Of a stretch of DNA of 13,606 bases, positions 7,035 through 13,453 are shown in pieces (position 1 is the first letter of the stretch; each line of letters opens with the position of its first letter). The stretch covers positions 1 through 13,606 of the forward strand of contig JACDAZ010000259.1 of the NCBI GenBank assembly GCA_013695175.1. The letters are read 5' to 3'. This stretch comes from Flavisolibacter sp. (GTDB taxonomy: Bacteria; Bacteroidota; Bacteroidia; Chitinophagales; Chitinophagaceae). Below the pieces are notes generated by a model, which made no database searches, was not told where the DNA came from, and saw nothing but the letters and a program-made list of their open reading frames with translations. Position numbers and translations under genes: made by a program.

Positions 7035-7865
7035 ATGAATTCAGAACCAATTGTTGTAAAGGAAAAACTTGATGCCCCAGTTACTAAAGTCTGGAACGCC
7101 ATTACAGATAAAAAAATAATGAAGCATTGGTATTTTGATATTGCAGATTTTAAACCTGAACCTGGTTTTGAATTTCAATTTACAGGAGGTGAAGAAGTTA
7201 AGTACCTGCACCTTTGTAAAATAAGAGAAGTAATACTACTGAAAAAATTGTCCTATACTTGGGTATATGAAGGTCAGGATGCAGAAACACTTGTAACCTT
7301 TAACTTAGAAGAAGATGGTAACAAAACCTGGGTAGAACTGGTACATGAAGGTGTTGAAAAGTTAGCACCTTATGGTGCTGACTTTGCTAAAGAAAATTTT
7401 ATAAAAGGCTGGAGCCATATCATTGGAACTTCTCTTAAAGAAGCTGTTGAAACAATGAAGATCACTTCTTCAATAGAAATAAATTCCCAACCTGAAACTG
7501 TTTGGAATCTATTGGTAGATCATGAAAAAATAAAACAATGGGCAGCTGCTTTTTCGGAAGGAACAACGATAGAAACAAACTGGAGTATAGGATCTGAAGT
7601 GATTTGGAAAGATGGTGAAGGAAATATAGGAGCTAAGGGAATTGTAAAGATATTTCAACCTCACAAAAAATTACATGTGCGTTATTACGACGATGCCAAC
7701 GCTGAACCGGGTTCGCCTTTAGGTGATTACTCTGAGATTTTTAACATAGATGGCAGCACTTTACTAAAGATTGAATCAGGACCTGTTATGAAAAAGCATG
7801 GTCTTATGCAACAACCTATGTGGGAAGATGCATTAATAAGAATAAAAACTATGGCAGAGAAATAA
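7035..7865 (+). CDS. Tandem SRPBCC (AHSA1-like) domain protein
   Basis: This 276-residue cytoplasmic protein is made of two successive SRPBCC/AHSA1-type (START-like, Bet v 1 fold) domains. Domain one is about residues 5-140, starting with V-V-K-E-K-L-D-A-P-V-T-K-V-W-N-A-I-T and ending in W-S-H-I-I-G-T-S-L-K-E-A-V-E-T-M. Domain two is about 141-274, restarting with I-T-S-S-I-E-I-N-S-Q-P-E-T-V-W-N-L-L. These folds bind hydrophobic ligands in a central cavity; AHSA1 relatives of eukaryotes stimulate Hsp90, but bacterial ones mostly have no proven role. I use the ATG at 7035. An upstream in-frame ATG at 6921 would add 38 residues that do not resemble the fold and lie in AT-rich leader sequence. 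Upstream is the divergent barrel operon. No signal peptide is present. Confidence 0.87.
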   Translation: MNSEPIVVKEKLDAPVTKVWNAITDKKIMKHWYFDIADFKPEPGFEFQFTGGEEVKYLHLCKIREVILLKKLSYTWVYEGQDAETLVTFNLEEDGNKTWVELVHEGVEKLAPYGADFAKENFIKGWSHIIGTSLKEAVETMKITSSIEINSQPETVWNLLVDHEKIKQWAAAFSEGTTIETNWSIGSEVIWKDGEGNIGAKGIVKIFQPHKKLHVRYYDDANAEPGSPLGDYSEIFNIDGSTLLKIESGPVMKKHGLMQQPMWEDALIRIKTMAEK

Positions 7866-7879
7866 TTATTTTTCTAAAC

Positions 7880-7972
7880 CTAAACATCTTCTCTAAATGA
7901 AAGCACACCTTCCTGGTCAACCCATGCTGTAAAATAACTGATAGATACAGGCACAGGTTGTGGTAGAGATTT
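7880..7972 (-). pseudogene. Relic of a YcbB-type L,D-transpeptidase C-terminus
   Basis: Read on the minus strand, this stretch gives 30 codons between an in-frame TAG at 7975-7973 and a TAG at 7882-7880. The translation contains L-P-Q-P-V-P-V-S-I-S-Y-F-T-A-W-V-D, then G-V-L-S-F-R-E-D-V. That is the characteristic C-terminal end of large L,D-transpeptidases of the YcbB/LdtD type (pattern PVP-V-x-x-x-Y-x-T-A-W-V-D-x-x-G-x-x-x-F-R-x-D-x-Y), with the stop where the conserved Tyr would be. The same frame continues upstream of the first TAG to about 8008 and may be part of the relic. The catalytic His and Cys region is absent. The piece is too short and interrupted to be functional, so I call it the remnant of a deleted or replaced gene. 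Confidence 0.68.
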
Positions 7973-8016
7973 CTACTTAATCCTCATCTTTTTGTAGTTT
8001 ACACCAAATCAATTGA

Positions 8017-8889
8017 ATGTTTGCAAAAGCATACAGCATTGCTGCTGATTATACATTTCCTGTTTTAGGTTCATTCCGTTATTTTGATGGAACAATAGAA
8101 AGTGGTTTAGGTTCTTTTGTAATTATTAATAATGAAGGCTGGATCATAACTGCAGCACATATTCTTGATCCAACACTTTTACACCAGAAGCAATCGGTTG
8201 AAATTCAAAAATACAACCAGGAGAAAGCGCTTATTGAAAATAATCAAGCACTGGCAGAAAAAGAAAAACAAAGAAGGTTTAAAAAAATGCACCCTAATCA
8301 AAAATGGATAAGTAATTATTCAATGTGGTGGGGAGCTGATCATCATTTTGTTAAATCATTTTTTATTTTAAAAGAAAACGATTTTGCAATTGGGAAAATA
8401 GAAAATTATAATCCTGCTTTTGCAAAACAATATCCTGTATTCAAAGATCCCGCAACGCTTCTTCATGGTACCAGTTTATGTAAATTAGGTTTTCCTTTTT
8501 ATGATGTGAAACCAACATTTGATGAAAAGCTGAACCGCTTCGCATTTGATCCCTCTATTTTTCCTATACCACGTTTTCCTATAGAAGGAATTTTTACACG
8601 AAATATTGCAATGGGAAAATCTGCAGATGGCAAATACGATATTCGATTTATTGAAACATCAAGCCCGGGATTGAGAGGGCATAGCGGCGGTCCAACATTT
8701 GACAGGGATGGAAAAATTTGGGCTATTCAAAGTCAGACACGCCATTTCCCATTAGGCTTCTCACCCAAAATAAAAATTCAAAATAAAGAAGTACAGGAAA
8801 ATCAATTCCTGAATGTGGGTTGGGGTGCTCACGTTGGAACTATTTTAAAATTTTTGGATGCTCATGAAATTAAATATCAAACCGGTTAA
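8017..8889 (+). CDS. Trypsin-like serine protease without export signal
   Basis: This 290-residue protein has the chymotrypsin-fold catalytic triad in the right order: His48 in W-I-I-T-A-A-H-I, Asp122 in N-D-F-A-I-G-K-I, and Ser223 in R-G-H-S-G-G-P-T-F. The G-S-F-V-I-I-N-N-E-G-W strand before the His and the W-A-I-Q-S-Q-T strand after the Ser also fit trypsin-like peptidase domains. Between His and Asp is a long insertion (about residues 56-108), with a Lys/Glu/Gln-rich helix from 60 to 91 and a W-W-G-A-D-H-H segment. No signal peptide, lipobox or membrane helix is visible, so it should be cytoplasmic unless exported by an unusual route. No PDZ domain follows. The start ATG at 8017 lies about 45 bases past the relic transpeptidase fragment, and the gene is followed by 363 bases without a gene. 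Substrate unknown. Confidence 0.83.
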   Translation: MFAKAYSIAADYTFPVLGSFRYFDGTIESGLGSFVIINNEGWIITAAHILDPTLLHQKQSVEIQKYNQEKALIENNQALAEKEKQRRFKKMHPNQKWISNYSMWWGADHHFVKSFFILKENDFAIGKIENYNPAFAKQYPVFKDPATLLHGTSLCKLGFPFYDVKPTFDEKLNRFAFDPSIFPIPRFPIEGIFTRNIAMGKSADGKYDIRFIETSSPGLRGHSGGPTFDRDGKIWAIQSQTRHFPLGFSPKIKIQNKEVQENQFLNVGWGAHVGTILKFLDAHEIKYQTG

Positions 8890-9252
8890 TAATTAAAAAT
8901 TACCACTATCAAGACTACTTTTTGTATTTGATTAAACTACCAGAATTTTTATTTAAATACTTTGCATAATCAGCGCAATTGATTTTTCTAACAAAAAGTT
9001 CATACTGTTATTTAATAACAACCTATTCGGGTAATTTTTTGTCATAAGTCAACAATAAATTTTTTAATTAAATAAGCTAATTGCGAAGGGTGTAAGAAAT
9101 GAAAAGATGGAATTTGCGATTTAAATGACTACCTTTATAACCATATGATATTCAATAAATTATTATTACTGTTGTGCCAGTTTTGATAATATTAACATCT
9201 ATCATAAAATTATCTAATTAATGTTGCAATTATTTGCCTGATTGGGTAATAA
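8890..9252. other. Gene-free AT-rich interval
   Basis: I found no supportable gene, RNA or strong hairpin terminator in this 363-base interval. The frames contain only very short open stretches, including a nine-codon plus-strand frame at 9099-9128 and a roughly 30-codon minus-strand frame without a start around 8915-9010. The right end carries the candidate promoter of the L,D-transpeptidase gene. The length is notable beside the otherwise tight packing and is discussed as a possible scar of gene loss. Confidence 0.6.
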
Positions 9253-9264
9253 ATGGGAAATTTG
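9233..9264 (+). promoter_or_regulatory. Candidate Bacteroidota-type promoter for the murein L,D-transpeptidase gene
   Basis: TTTG at 9233-9236 is followed after exactly 20 bases by GAAATTTG at 9257-9264. That matches the TTTG / TAnnTTTG promoter pattern of Bacteroidota except for the first base of the -7 element. Transcription would begin near 9270, downstream of the ATG at 9253, which supports the ATG at 9298 as the true start of the gene. Confidence 0.38.
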
Positions 9265-9297
9265 TGGTCCATTCTTTCAAAAAAATCTCGAAAATTT

Positions 9298-10035
9298 ATG
9301 CAGCAAATGAATTTCTTCACCGTCCTTTTCATCACCTTTTCAGCAGCTTTAACATCATTTAATAATTATCCGGAACAAAATAACTCCGTTGTTTTAAATA
9401 CAGCTGTTGCTTCTGTTGAAGAAAATGATGCTCCTGCAGTTTCAAAATACGCTACTTTATATGATGGCTTAGATCTGGATAAAGCAGGATTGGGAAAAGA
9501 AGCATTTGATCAAGCAATAAATGGATATGAAAAACTGATTGAAGACGGTACTGTTAAAAACCATCGTTATTTAACCATCATAGACTTTAGCCAGTCATCA
9601 CGCAAAAAAAGATTTTATCTTCTTGATCTAGAGAACGGTAAAATTGTAAAAAACACTCTTGTTTCTCACGGTAAAAATACAGGTGTTGATATGGCAGAAA
9701 GATTTTCAAACAAAATAAATTCTGAGCAAAGTTCTTTGGGTTTTTATGTAACTACTGTTACGTATTCAGGCAAGCATGGTTTATCATTAAGATTATCCGG
9801 GCAGGAAAAAGGATTTAATGACAATGCTGAAGCAAGAGGTATTGTTATGCATGGCGCTGCTTATGTTAATGCAAGCAGAATAAATAGTGCTTATATGGGA
9901 AGAAGCCAGGGTTGTCCTGCACTTGCCGAAAATGAATATGCAGAAGTGATCAAATTAATAAAAGATGGTTCTGTTATGTTTATATATCATCCTTCCCAAA
10001 ATTACCTGAATAATTCGCCACTGTTAAACAGCTGA
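9298..10035 (+). CDS. Murein L,D-transpeptidase catalytic domain family protein (YkuD_2 type)
   Basis: This 245-residue exported protein has a YkuD_2-type catalytic domain. From the ATG at 9298, residues 1-20 form a signal peptide (M-N-F-F-T-V-L-F-I-T-F-S-A-A-L-T). Residues about 50-85 are a short helical region (Y-D-G-L-D-L-D-K-A-G-L-G-K-E-A-F). The catalytic region holds the conserved G-I-V-M-H-G-A (His185) and the nucleophile in G-R-S-Q-G-C-P-A-L (Cys206). Such enzymes act on peptidoglycan stem peptides in the periplasm by an L,D-transpeptidase or related mechanism; activity of this subfamily is inferred from the conserved Cys/His. A start at 9253 is also in frame and would add 15 residues with a strongly basic n-region, but a candidate promoter overlaps it. 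The gene converges on cbpM with only two bases between stop codons. Confidence 0.87.
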   Translation: MQQMNFFTVLFITFSAALTSFNNYPEQNNSVVLNTAVASVEENDAPAVSKYATLYDGLDLDKAGLGKEAFDQAINGYEKLIEDGTVKNHRYLTIIDFSQSSRKKRFYLLDLENGKIVKNTLVSHGKNTGVDMAERFSNKINSEQSSLGFYVTTVTYSGKHGLSLRLSGQEKGFNDNAEARGIVMHGAAYVNASRINSAYMGRSQGCPALAENEYAEVIKLIKDGSVMFIYHPSQNYLNNSPLLNS

Positions 10036-10037
10036 GA

Positions 10038-10334
10038 TCAGTTCTCATACTTACGTAGTTTATTTTTCAACATTACTAGTTCATCCTGTGTCTCTTCCAG
10101 TTTTTGAAGGAGTTGGTTTATAACATCAATCCCTTCCAGGTTTATATTTAAATCATAATGGAGACGTATTATTTTTTCTACTTCCTGTAATTCTGTTACA
10201 TCAAGGTAATTTCTTTCTTCAACTGTAACCACTTCTACCAAACCGTAATCCTTCAATAGGTCAAGAAAAGTAATTTCAATATTATAATAGCGACAAAATT
10301 CTGAAGCGGGGAATAAGTTTTCTGTTTGCATCAT
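10038..10334 (-). CDS. cbpM: CbpM-like chaperone modulator
   Basis: This 98-residue protein resembles CbpM, the small MerR-like modulator that binds the J-domain of CbpA and inhibits its co-chaperone and DNA-binding activities. The N-terminal half (residues 7-60) reads as a winged-helix MerR-like fold, with F-P-A-S-E-F-C-R-Y-Y-N-I, F-L-D-L-L-K-D-Y-G-L and Y-L-D-V-T-E-L-Q-E-V-E-K-I-I-R-L-H-Y-D-L-N-I-N-L-E-G-I. Residues 70-98 form a short coiled coil (L-L-Q-K-L-E-E-T-Q-D-E-L). Its start overlaps the stop of the cbpA-like gene by four bases (ATGA), so the two are translationally coupled. The gene begins with two adjacent ATG codons, and I take the first. The assignment rests on family resemblance plus the neighbouring gene. 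Confidence 0.88.
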   Translation of the reverse strand: MMQTENLFPASEFCRYYNIEITFLDLLKDYGLVEVVTVEERNYLDVTELQEVEKIIRLHYDLNINLEGIDVINQLLQKLEETQDELVMLKNKLRKYEN

Positions 10335-11215
10335 GATCTCAGTTTTGATAATTCATGAAATAATTCTTTTTCTTTAGTGGTAAGGTTTTTAGGAACTAAT
10401 ATAGTATAGCTAACAAATAAGTCGCCATATTCATTCTCCTTCTTATAAACTGGAAAACCTTTACCTTTTAAACGAACTGTGGTTCCGTTTTGTGTTTCAG
10501 GCGGAACTTTTAATTTAAGCTTTCCATGAAGCGTATCTATTGTAACATCACCTCCTAAAACAGCTATATACAAATCAATTTTTACATCAGATAAAAGATT
10601 TTTTCCATCCCGCTTAAATACAGGATCATCAGCAATAATAAAGGTGATAAATAAGTCTCCGGCTGGTCCACCATTTACTCCGGGTCCTCCATGGCCTTTT
10701 AATTTTATCTTCTGACCATTCTCAACCCCGGCAGGAATAGTAATTCGAATATTTTTATTATTTACTGTAAGTGTTTGCTGGTGTGTTGTAAATGCATCTT
10801 TTAGATTCAAGTGTAATTCTGCCTGGTAGTCGTTACCCCTGAATTTTGTTTGCCTTCTACCACCCTCCCCAAACATGGAAGCAAAAAAATCAGAAAAACC
10901 TTCCTCATCAAATCCCCCTGAGTAAGAAGCTCCTCCGGCACGTGCTCCTCTTTGTGATTGCTGATTTCTTGCCTGTTCAAATTGGTCTGCATGTTGCCAG
11001 TCTTTGCCATACTGGTCATATTTTTTTCTTTTTGCAGGATCACTTAATACTTCATTTGCTTCATTGATCTGTTGAAATTTCTTGTGAGCCTCTTTATCAT
11101 TTGGATTCAGATCGGGATGATACTTTCTTGCTAACTTTCTATAGGTCTTCCTGACATCTTCTGTTGTTGCACTTTTATCTATGCCTAATATTTTATAATA
11201 ATCAACAAACTCCAT
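10331..11215 (-). CDS. cbpA: CbpA-like DnaJ-family co-chaperone
   Basis: This 294-residue Hsp40 protein begins with a complete J-domain (residues 5-70; D-Y-Y-K-I-L-G, and H-P-D at 33-35, the motif that stimulates the ATPase of DnaK). A Gly/Ser/Phe-rich linker follows (about 88-122; G-F-S-D-F-F-A-S-M-F-G), then two C-terminal substrate-binding β-domains (about 128-285). In these, L-H-L-N-L-K-D-A, I-P-A-G-V-E-N-G-Q-K-I-K-L-K-G-H-G and V-P-P-E-T-Q-N-G-T-T-V-R-L-K-G-K-G-F-P are readable. There is no cysteine zinc finger, which separates it from DnaJ and matches CbpA, as does the downstream CbpM. It should work in the cytoplasm with DnaK in protein folding. The upstream 95 bases are shared with the divergent lipoprotein gene and contain a 12-base palindrome. 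Confidence 0.92.
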   Translation of the reverse strand: MEFVDYYKILGIDKSATTEDVRKTYRKLARKYHPDLNPNDKEAHKKFQQINEANEVLSDPAKRKKYDQYGKDWQHADQFEQARNQQSQRGARAGGASYSGGFDEEGFSDFFASMFGEGGRRQTKFRGNDYQAELHLNLKDAFTTHQQTLTVNNKNIRITIPAGVENGQKIKLKGHGGPGVNGGPAGDLFITFIIADDPVFKRDGKNLLSDVKIDLYIAVLGGDVTIDTLHGKLKLKVPPETQNGTTVRLKGKGFPVYKKENEYGDLFVSYTILVPKNLTTKEKELFHELSKLRS

Positions 11216-11234
11216 ACATCTGGTTAATCGTTTG

Positions 11235-11282
11235 TAAATTTAATTGAATCCCTTAACAGCCGGTATGACTAAATTTAGTTGA
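11235..11282. promoter_or_regulatory. Repeated TAAATTTA element with a 12-base palindrome between divergent genes
   Basis: TAAATTTAATTGA at 11235-11247 recurs as TAAATTTAGTTGA at 11270-11282, a 35-base spacing. The second copy sits in the perfect 12-base palindrome ACTAAATTTAGT (11268-11279). Both are between the divergent cbpA and lipoprotein starts, so they could be binding sites for a shared regulator or overlapping -7-type elements reading both ways. Low sequence complexity makes chance a real alternative. Confidence 0.35.
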
Positions 11283-11310
11283 CAAATACATTCTAATTAA
11301 ATAAACCATC

Positions 11311-12036
11311 ATGAGAAGAACTATTGTATTATTTATTACCGTTGCAAGTATTATCAGTTGTACGACCTTAAAGGTGAATACACAACCCTCTCTTACTGGC
11401 TCATGGCATAACCAGTCAGGAAACATTAAAGAAGTAATGGTTTTTCAGGATGCTTATTTTTCTTATACAAAATATGACCAGGCAAATAAATTGTTTATAG
11501 AAACCAAAGGTGGATCATACCATCATGATAACAATAGCAATACCTTACACCTGACCGTTGAATTCAATACTACAGATAAAGAAAATGTTGGAAAAATGGA
11601 AACTTATGAGGCAAGGGTAAGCAACAATCAGCTAACAACAAATATTGCAGGCAACTCCGAGTTTTACAACCGGTTGGATGATGGATCAGGAGCTTTAGCG
11701 GGCACCTGGCATTTTACAGGCAGAATGAATAATGGAAATATTCAAATAACCATTCCCGGAGCAAGGAAGACAGTAAAAATTCTTTCAGGCACTCGTTTTC
11801 AATGGATGGCCATTAATACCGAAACCAAAGAATTTTTTGGTACAGGTGGTGGCACTTACACCTTTAATAATGGCGTATACACAGAGAATATTGAATTCTT
11901 TTCAAGAGACAGCAGCCGGGTTGGTGCTTCGCTTCAATTTGAAGGAAGTGTTGCAAACCATGTATGGACGCATAAAGGAAACAACTCACGTGGCGAACCT
12001 TTACATGAGGAATGGACAAGAGTTGGTAAGTATTAA
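11311..12036 (+). CDS. Putative lipoprotein with two lipocalin-like repeats
   Basis: This 241-residue protein has a lipoprotein signal (residues 1-17, I-I-S-C with Cys17) followed by two related β-rich halves. Repeat one runs from L-T-G-S-W-H (28-33) and repeat two from L-A-G-T-W-H (129-134). Each carries a T-K-G-G-S-Y or T-G-G-G-T-Y turn (about 66-70 and 178-183), then an F-N-T-T-D-K or F-F-S-R-D-S strand and a V-G-K-M-E-T-Y-E-A or V-G-A-S-L-Q-F-E-G strand. That pattern resembles lipocalin-like or DUF4488-like secreted domains of Bacteroidota, though I cannot name a specific family with certainty. The protein should be lipid-anchored in the envelope. No catalytic residues stand out and the function is unknown. 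The gene starts 95 bases from the divergent cbpA and converges on the DUF418 gene with five bases between stops. Confidence 0.75.
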   Translation: MRRTIVLFITVASIISCTTLKVNTQPSLTGSWHNQSGNIKEVMVFQDAYFSYTKYDQANKLFIETKGGSYHHDNNSNTLHLTVEFNTTDKENVGKMETYEARVSNNQLTTNIAGNSEFYNRLDDGSGALAGTWHFTGRMNNGNIQITIPGARKTVKILSGTRFQWMAINTETKEFFGTGGGTYTFNNGVYTENIEFFSRDSSRVGASLQFEGSVANHVWTHKGNNSRGEPLHEEWTRVGKY

Positions 12037-12041
12037 CTAAT

Positions 12042-13439
12042 TCAGGATTTAGTTTTAGAAATCTGCATTGGTTGTTTTTTCCAGTAAGTAACAGAACGCC
12101 ACAACCATTCAAAAGGACCAAACCTGAAATACCTTAACCATATTGCTGAAAATATGATCTGGAAGGCCCATATACCTGCCACCACATAATACAACTGGTG
12201 AAATTGTAACTTATTGTAATTGCCTAATCCATATCCATAAAATATAAGTGTGCAAAAAATACTTTGCATCAGGTAATTAGTAAATGCCATTTGACCCACA
12301 TTTGCTAAACCTTTTTTAAACCAGGGAATGAAACTACTCCTGAAGATCAGCATTAGTACACTGGCATGACCTATGGTAAGCAATACTCTTCTCAAATCGT
12401 AAAGTGCCCAATGTGGAACACGGTAAGTATCCAGGTAAGTACCAATATTTTGCGAACCAACCCAACCTTCTTTAAAAACAAGCCAGCCTAAAGGAATTCC
12501 AATTCCATAGCCCAACATTACACCCATTGCATAATTTGAACTTTTGAATGTATTAGAAAAGAAGCCACCAAGAAATAATCCCATTCCTATTAACATCATA
12601 CTTAGCATATCCCACAAACCATGATACATACCCCATGTTTCTGATCCTGAATTACGTGGCATCAACCAGGTAAAGACAGTACCGTAACCGGAACGCATGT
12701 TGGTTACATTTTCAGTTGTTCTCTCCGGATCGGGATTTTGATTATTTTCTATACCTAACCATTCTGCTTTTGCTGCTTCCTGTTTTTCAGTAAGCTTTTG
12801 ATTTGCTTTTTCAGCAGCGATCGCTTCTATATAAGCAATTCTTTTTGCTCTAAATTCTGTATAACCCCACATGTTTTTGAATAAACCGATACCCATACAT
12901 ACAATACCTAGCATGATCAACCATTTTGGCGACATCTTTCTAAAAGGAAATAAAACCATTCCGCATAGACCATAGAAATATAAAATATCACCAGGCCATA
13001 AAAAAACATAAGCATTGATAACTCCAAACAAAACCAGCCATAATAAACGCCTGTAATAAAATTCTGCTACTGTAACACCACCGGGAACATCTTTTTTATT
13101 TAACGTGAACAGCACCATGCCTGCACCAAAGAGCATTGAAAATAAACCACGCATTGTACCGGAAAAGAAAGTTTCAATGACAGCCAATGTTCTAAAGTCA
13201 GCAGTATTCTGAGGTCCTCTTATAGCTTCACTCACCTGGCCCCAGTCAATGCCAAATCCAGGAATGTTCATTAATAATATTCCAAGAAGGGCTACACCTC
13301 TTATCATATCAATGCTTTGCAGACGATCTGCTTTTGATACAGGGGCAGGAGATGATTTAGTGATTTCTTTTGTTTCAACAATAGTTGGATCAGCAGGTAG
13401 TGTAACAGCTGAAGTATCTAAAGGAGTATTAGGTTCCAT
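12042..13439 (-). CDS. DUF418 family multi-pass membrane protein
   Basis: This 465-residue integral membrane protein has the DUF418/YeiB-like signatures. After a 35-residue hydrophilic N-terminus comes R-L-Q-S-I-D-M-I-R-G-V-A-L-L-G-I-L-L-M-N-I (39-59). A helix pair with F-S-M-L-F-G-A-G follows (about 99-107), then Y-Y-R-R-L-L-W-L-V-L-F-G-V-I-N-A-Y (128-144). A large charged loop spans about 195-260, followed by the C-terminal DUF418 domain with N-V-G-Q-M-A-F-T-N-Y-L-M-Q-S (380-393) and W-L-R-Y-F-R-F-G-P-F-E-W-L-W-R (434-448). About ten membrane helices are expected. The family shares features with membrane acyltransferases, but its substrate and reaction are not established. A second DUF418 gene ends 14 bases upstream in the same direction, so the pair is probably one transcript. 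Confidence 0.9.
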   Translation of the reverse strand: MEPNTPLDTSAVTLPADPTIVETKEITKSSPAPVSKADRLQSIDMIRGVALLGILLMNIPGFGIDWGQVSEAIRGPQNTADFRTLAVIETFFSGTMRGLFSMLFGAGMVLFTLNKKDVPGGVTVAEFYYRRLLWLVLFGVINAYVFLWPGDILYFYGLCGMVLFPFRKMSPKWLIMLGIVCMGIGLFKNMWGYTEFRAKRIAYIEAIAAEKANQKLTEKQEAAKAEWLGIENNQNPDPERTTENVTNMRSGYGTVFTWLMPRNSGSETWGMYHGLWDMLSMMLIGMGLFLGGFFSNTFKSSNYAMGVMLGYGIGIPLGWLVFKEGWVGSQNIGTYLDTYRVPHWALYDLRRVLLTIGHASVLMLIFRSSFIPWFKKGLANVGQMAFTNYLMQSIFCTLIFYGYGLGNYNKLQFHQLYYVVAGIWAFQIIFSAIWLRYFRFGPFEWLWRSVTYWKKQPMQISKTKS

Positions 13440-13453
13440 TTAGTAAAAATTAA

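Noticed and set aside
7963..7977. Small hairpin GTAGA-GATT-TCTAC as a terminator
   Set aside because: It has only five base pairs, no adjacent T-run in either useful direction, and part of it belongs to the transpeptidase relic.
8911..9012. Minus-strand open stretch of about 30 codons with protein-like composition (includes A-D-Y-A-K-Y-L-N-K-N-S-G-S-L) in the gene-free interval
   Set aside because: It has no start codon, is bounded by stops on both sides, matches no family I recognise, and could be chance in AT-rich DNA. It may be another decayed fragment, but I cannot support it.
9099..9128. Nine-codon plus-strand mini-frame (M-K-R-W-N-L-R-F-K)
   Set aside because: It is too short, with no ribosome-binding or promoter signal and no attenuator-like hairpin after it.
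10018..10050. Overlapping short palindromes at the convergent stops as a two-way terminator
   Set aside because: The stems are 3-4 base pairs and there are no T-runs; the two stop codons are only two bases apart, leaving no clear terminator.
11864..12121. 85-residue minus-strand open frame across the convergent gene ends
   Set aside because: It overlaps two well-supported genes and has no recognisable domain.
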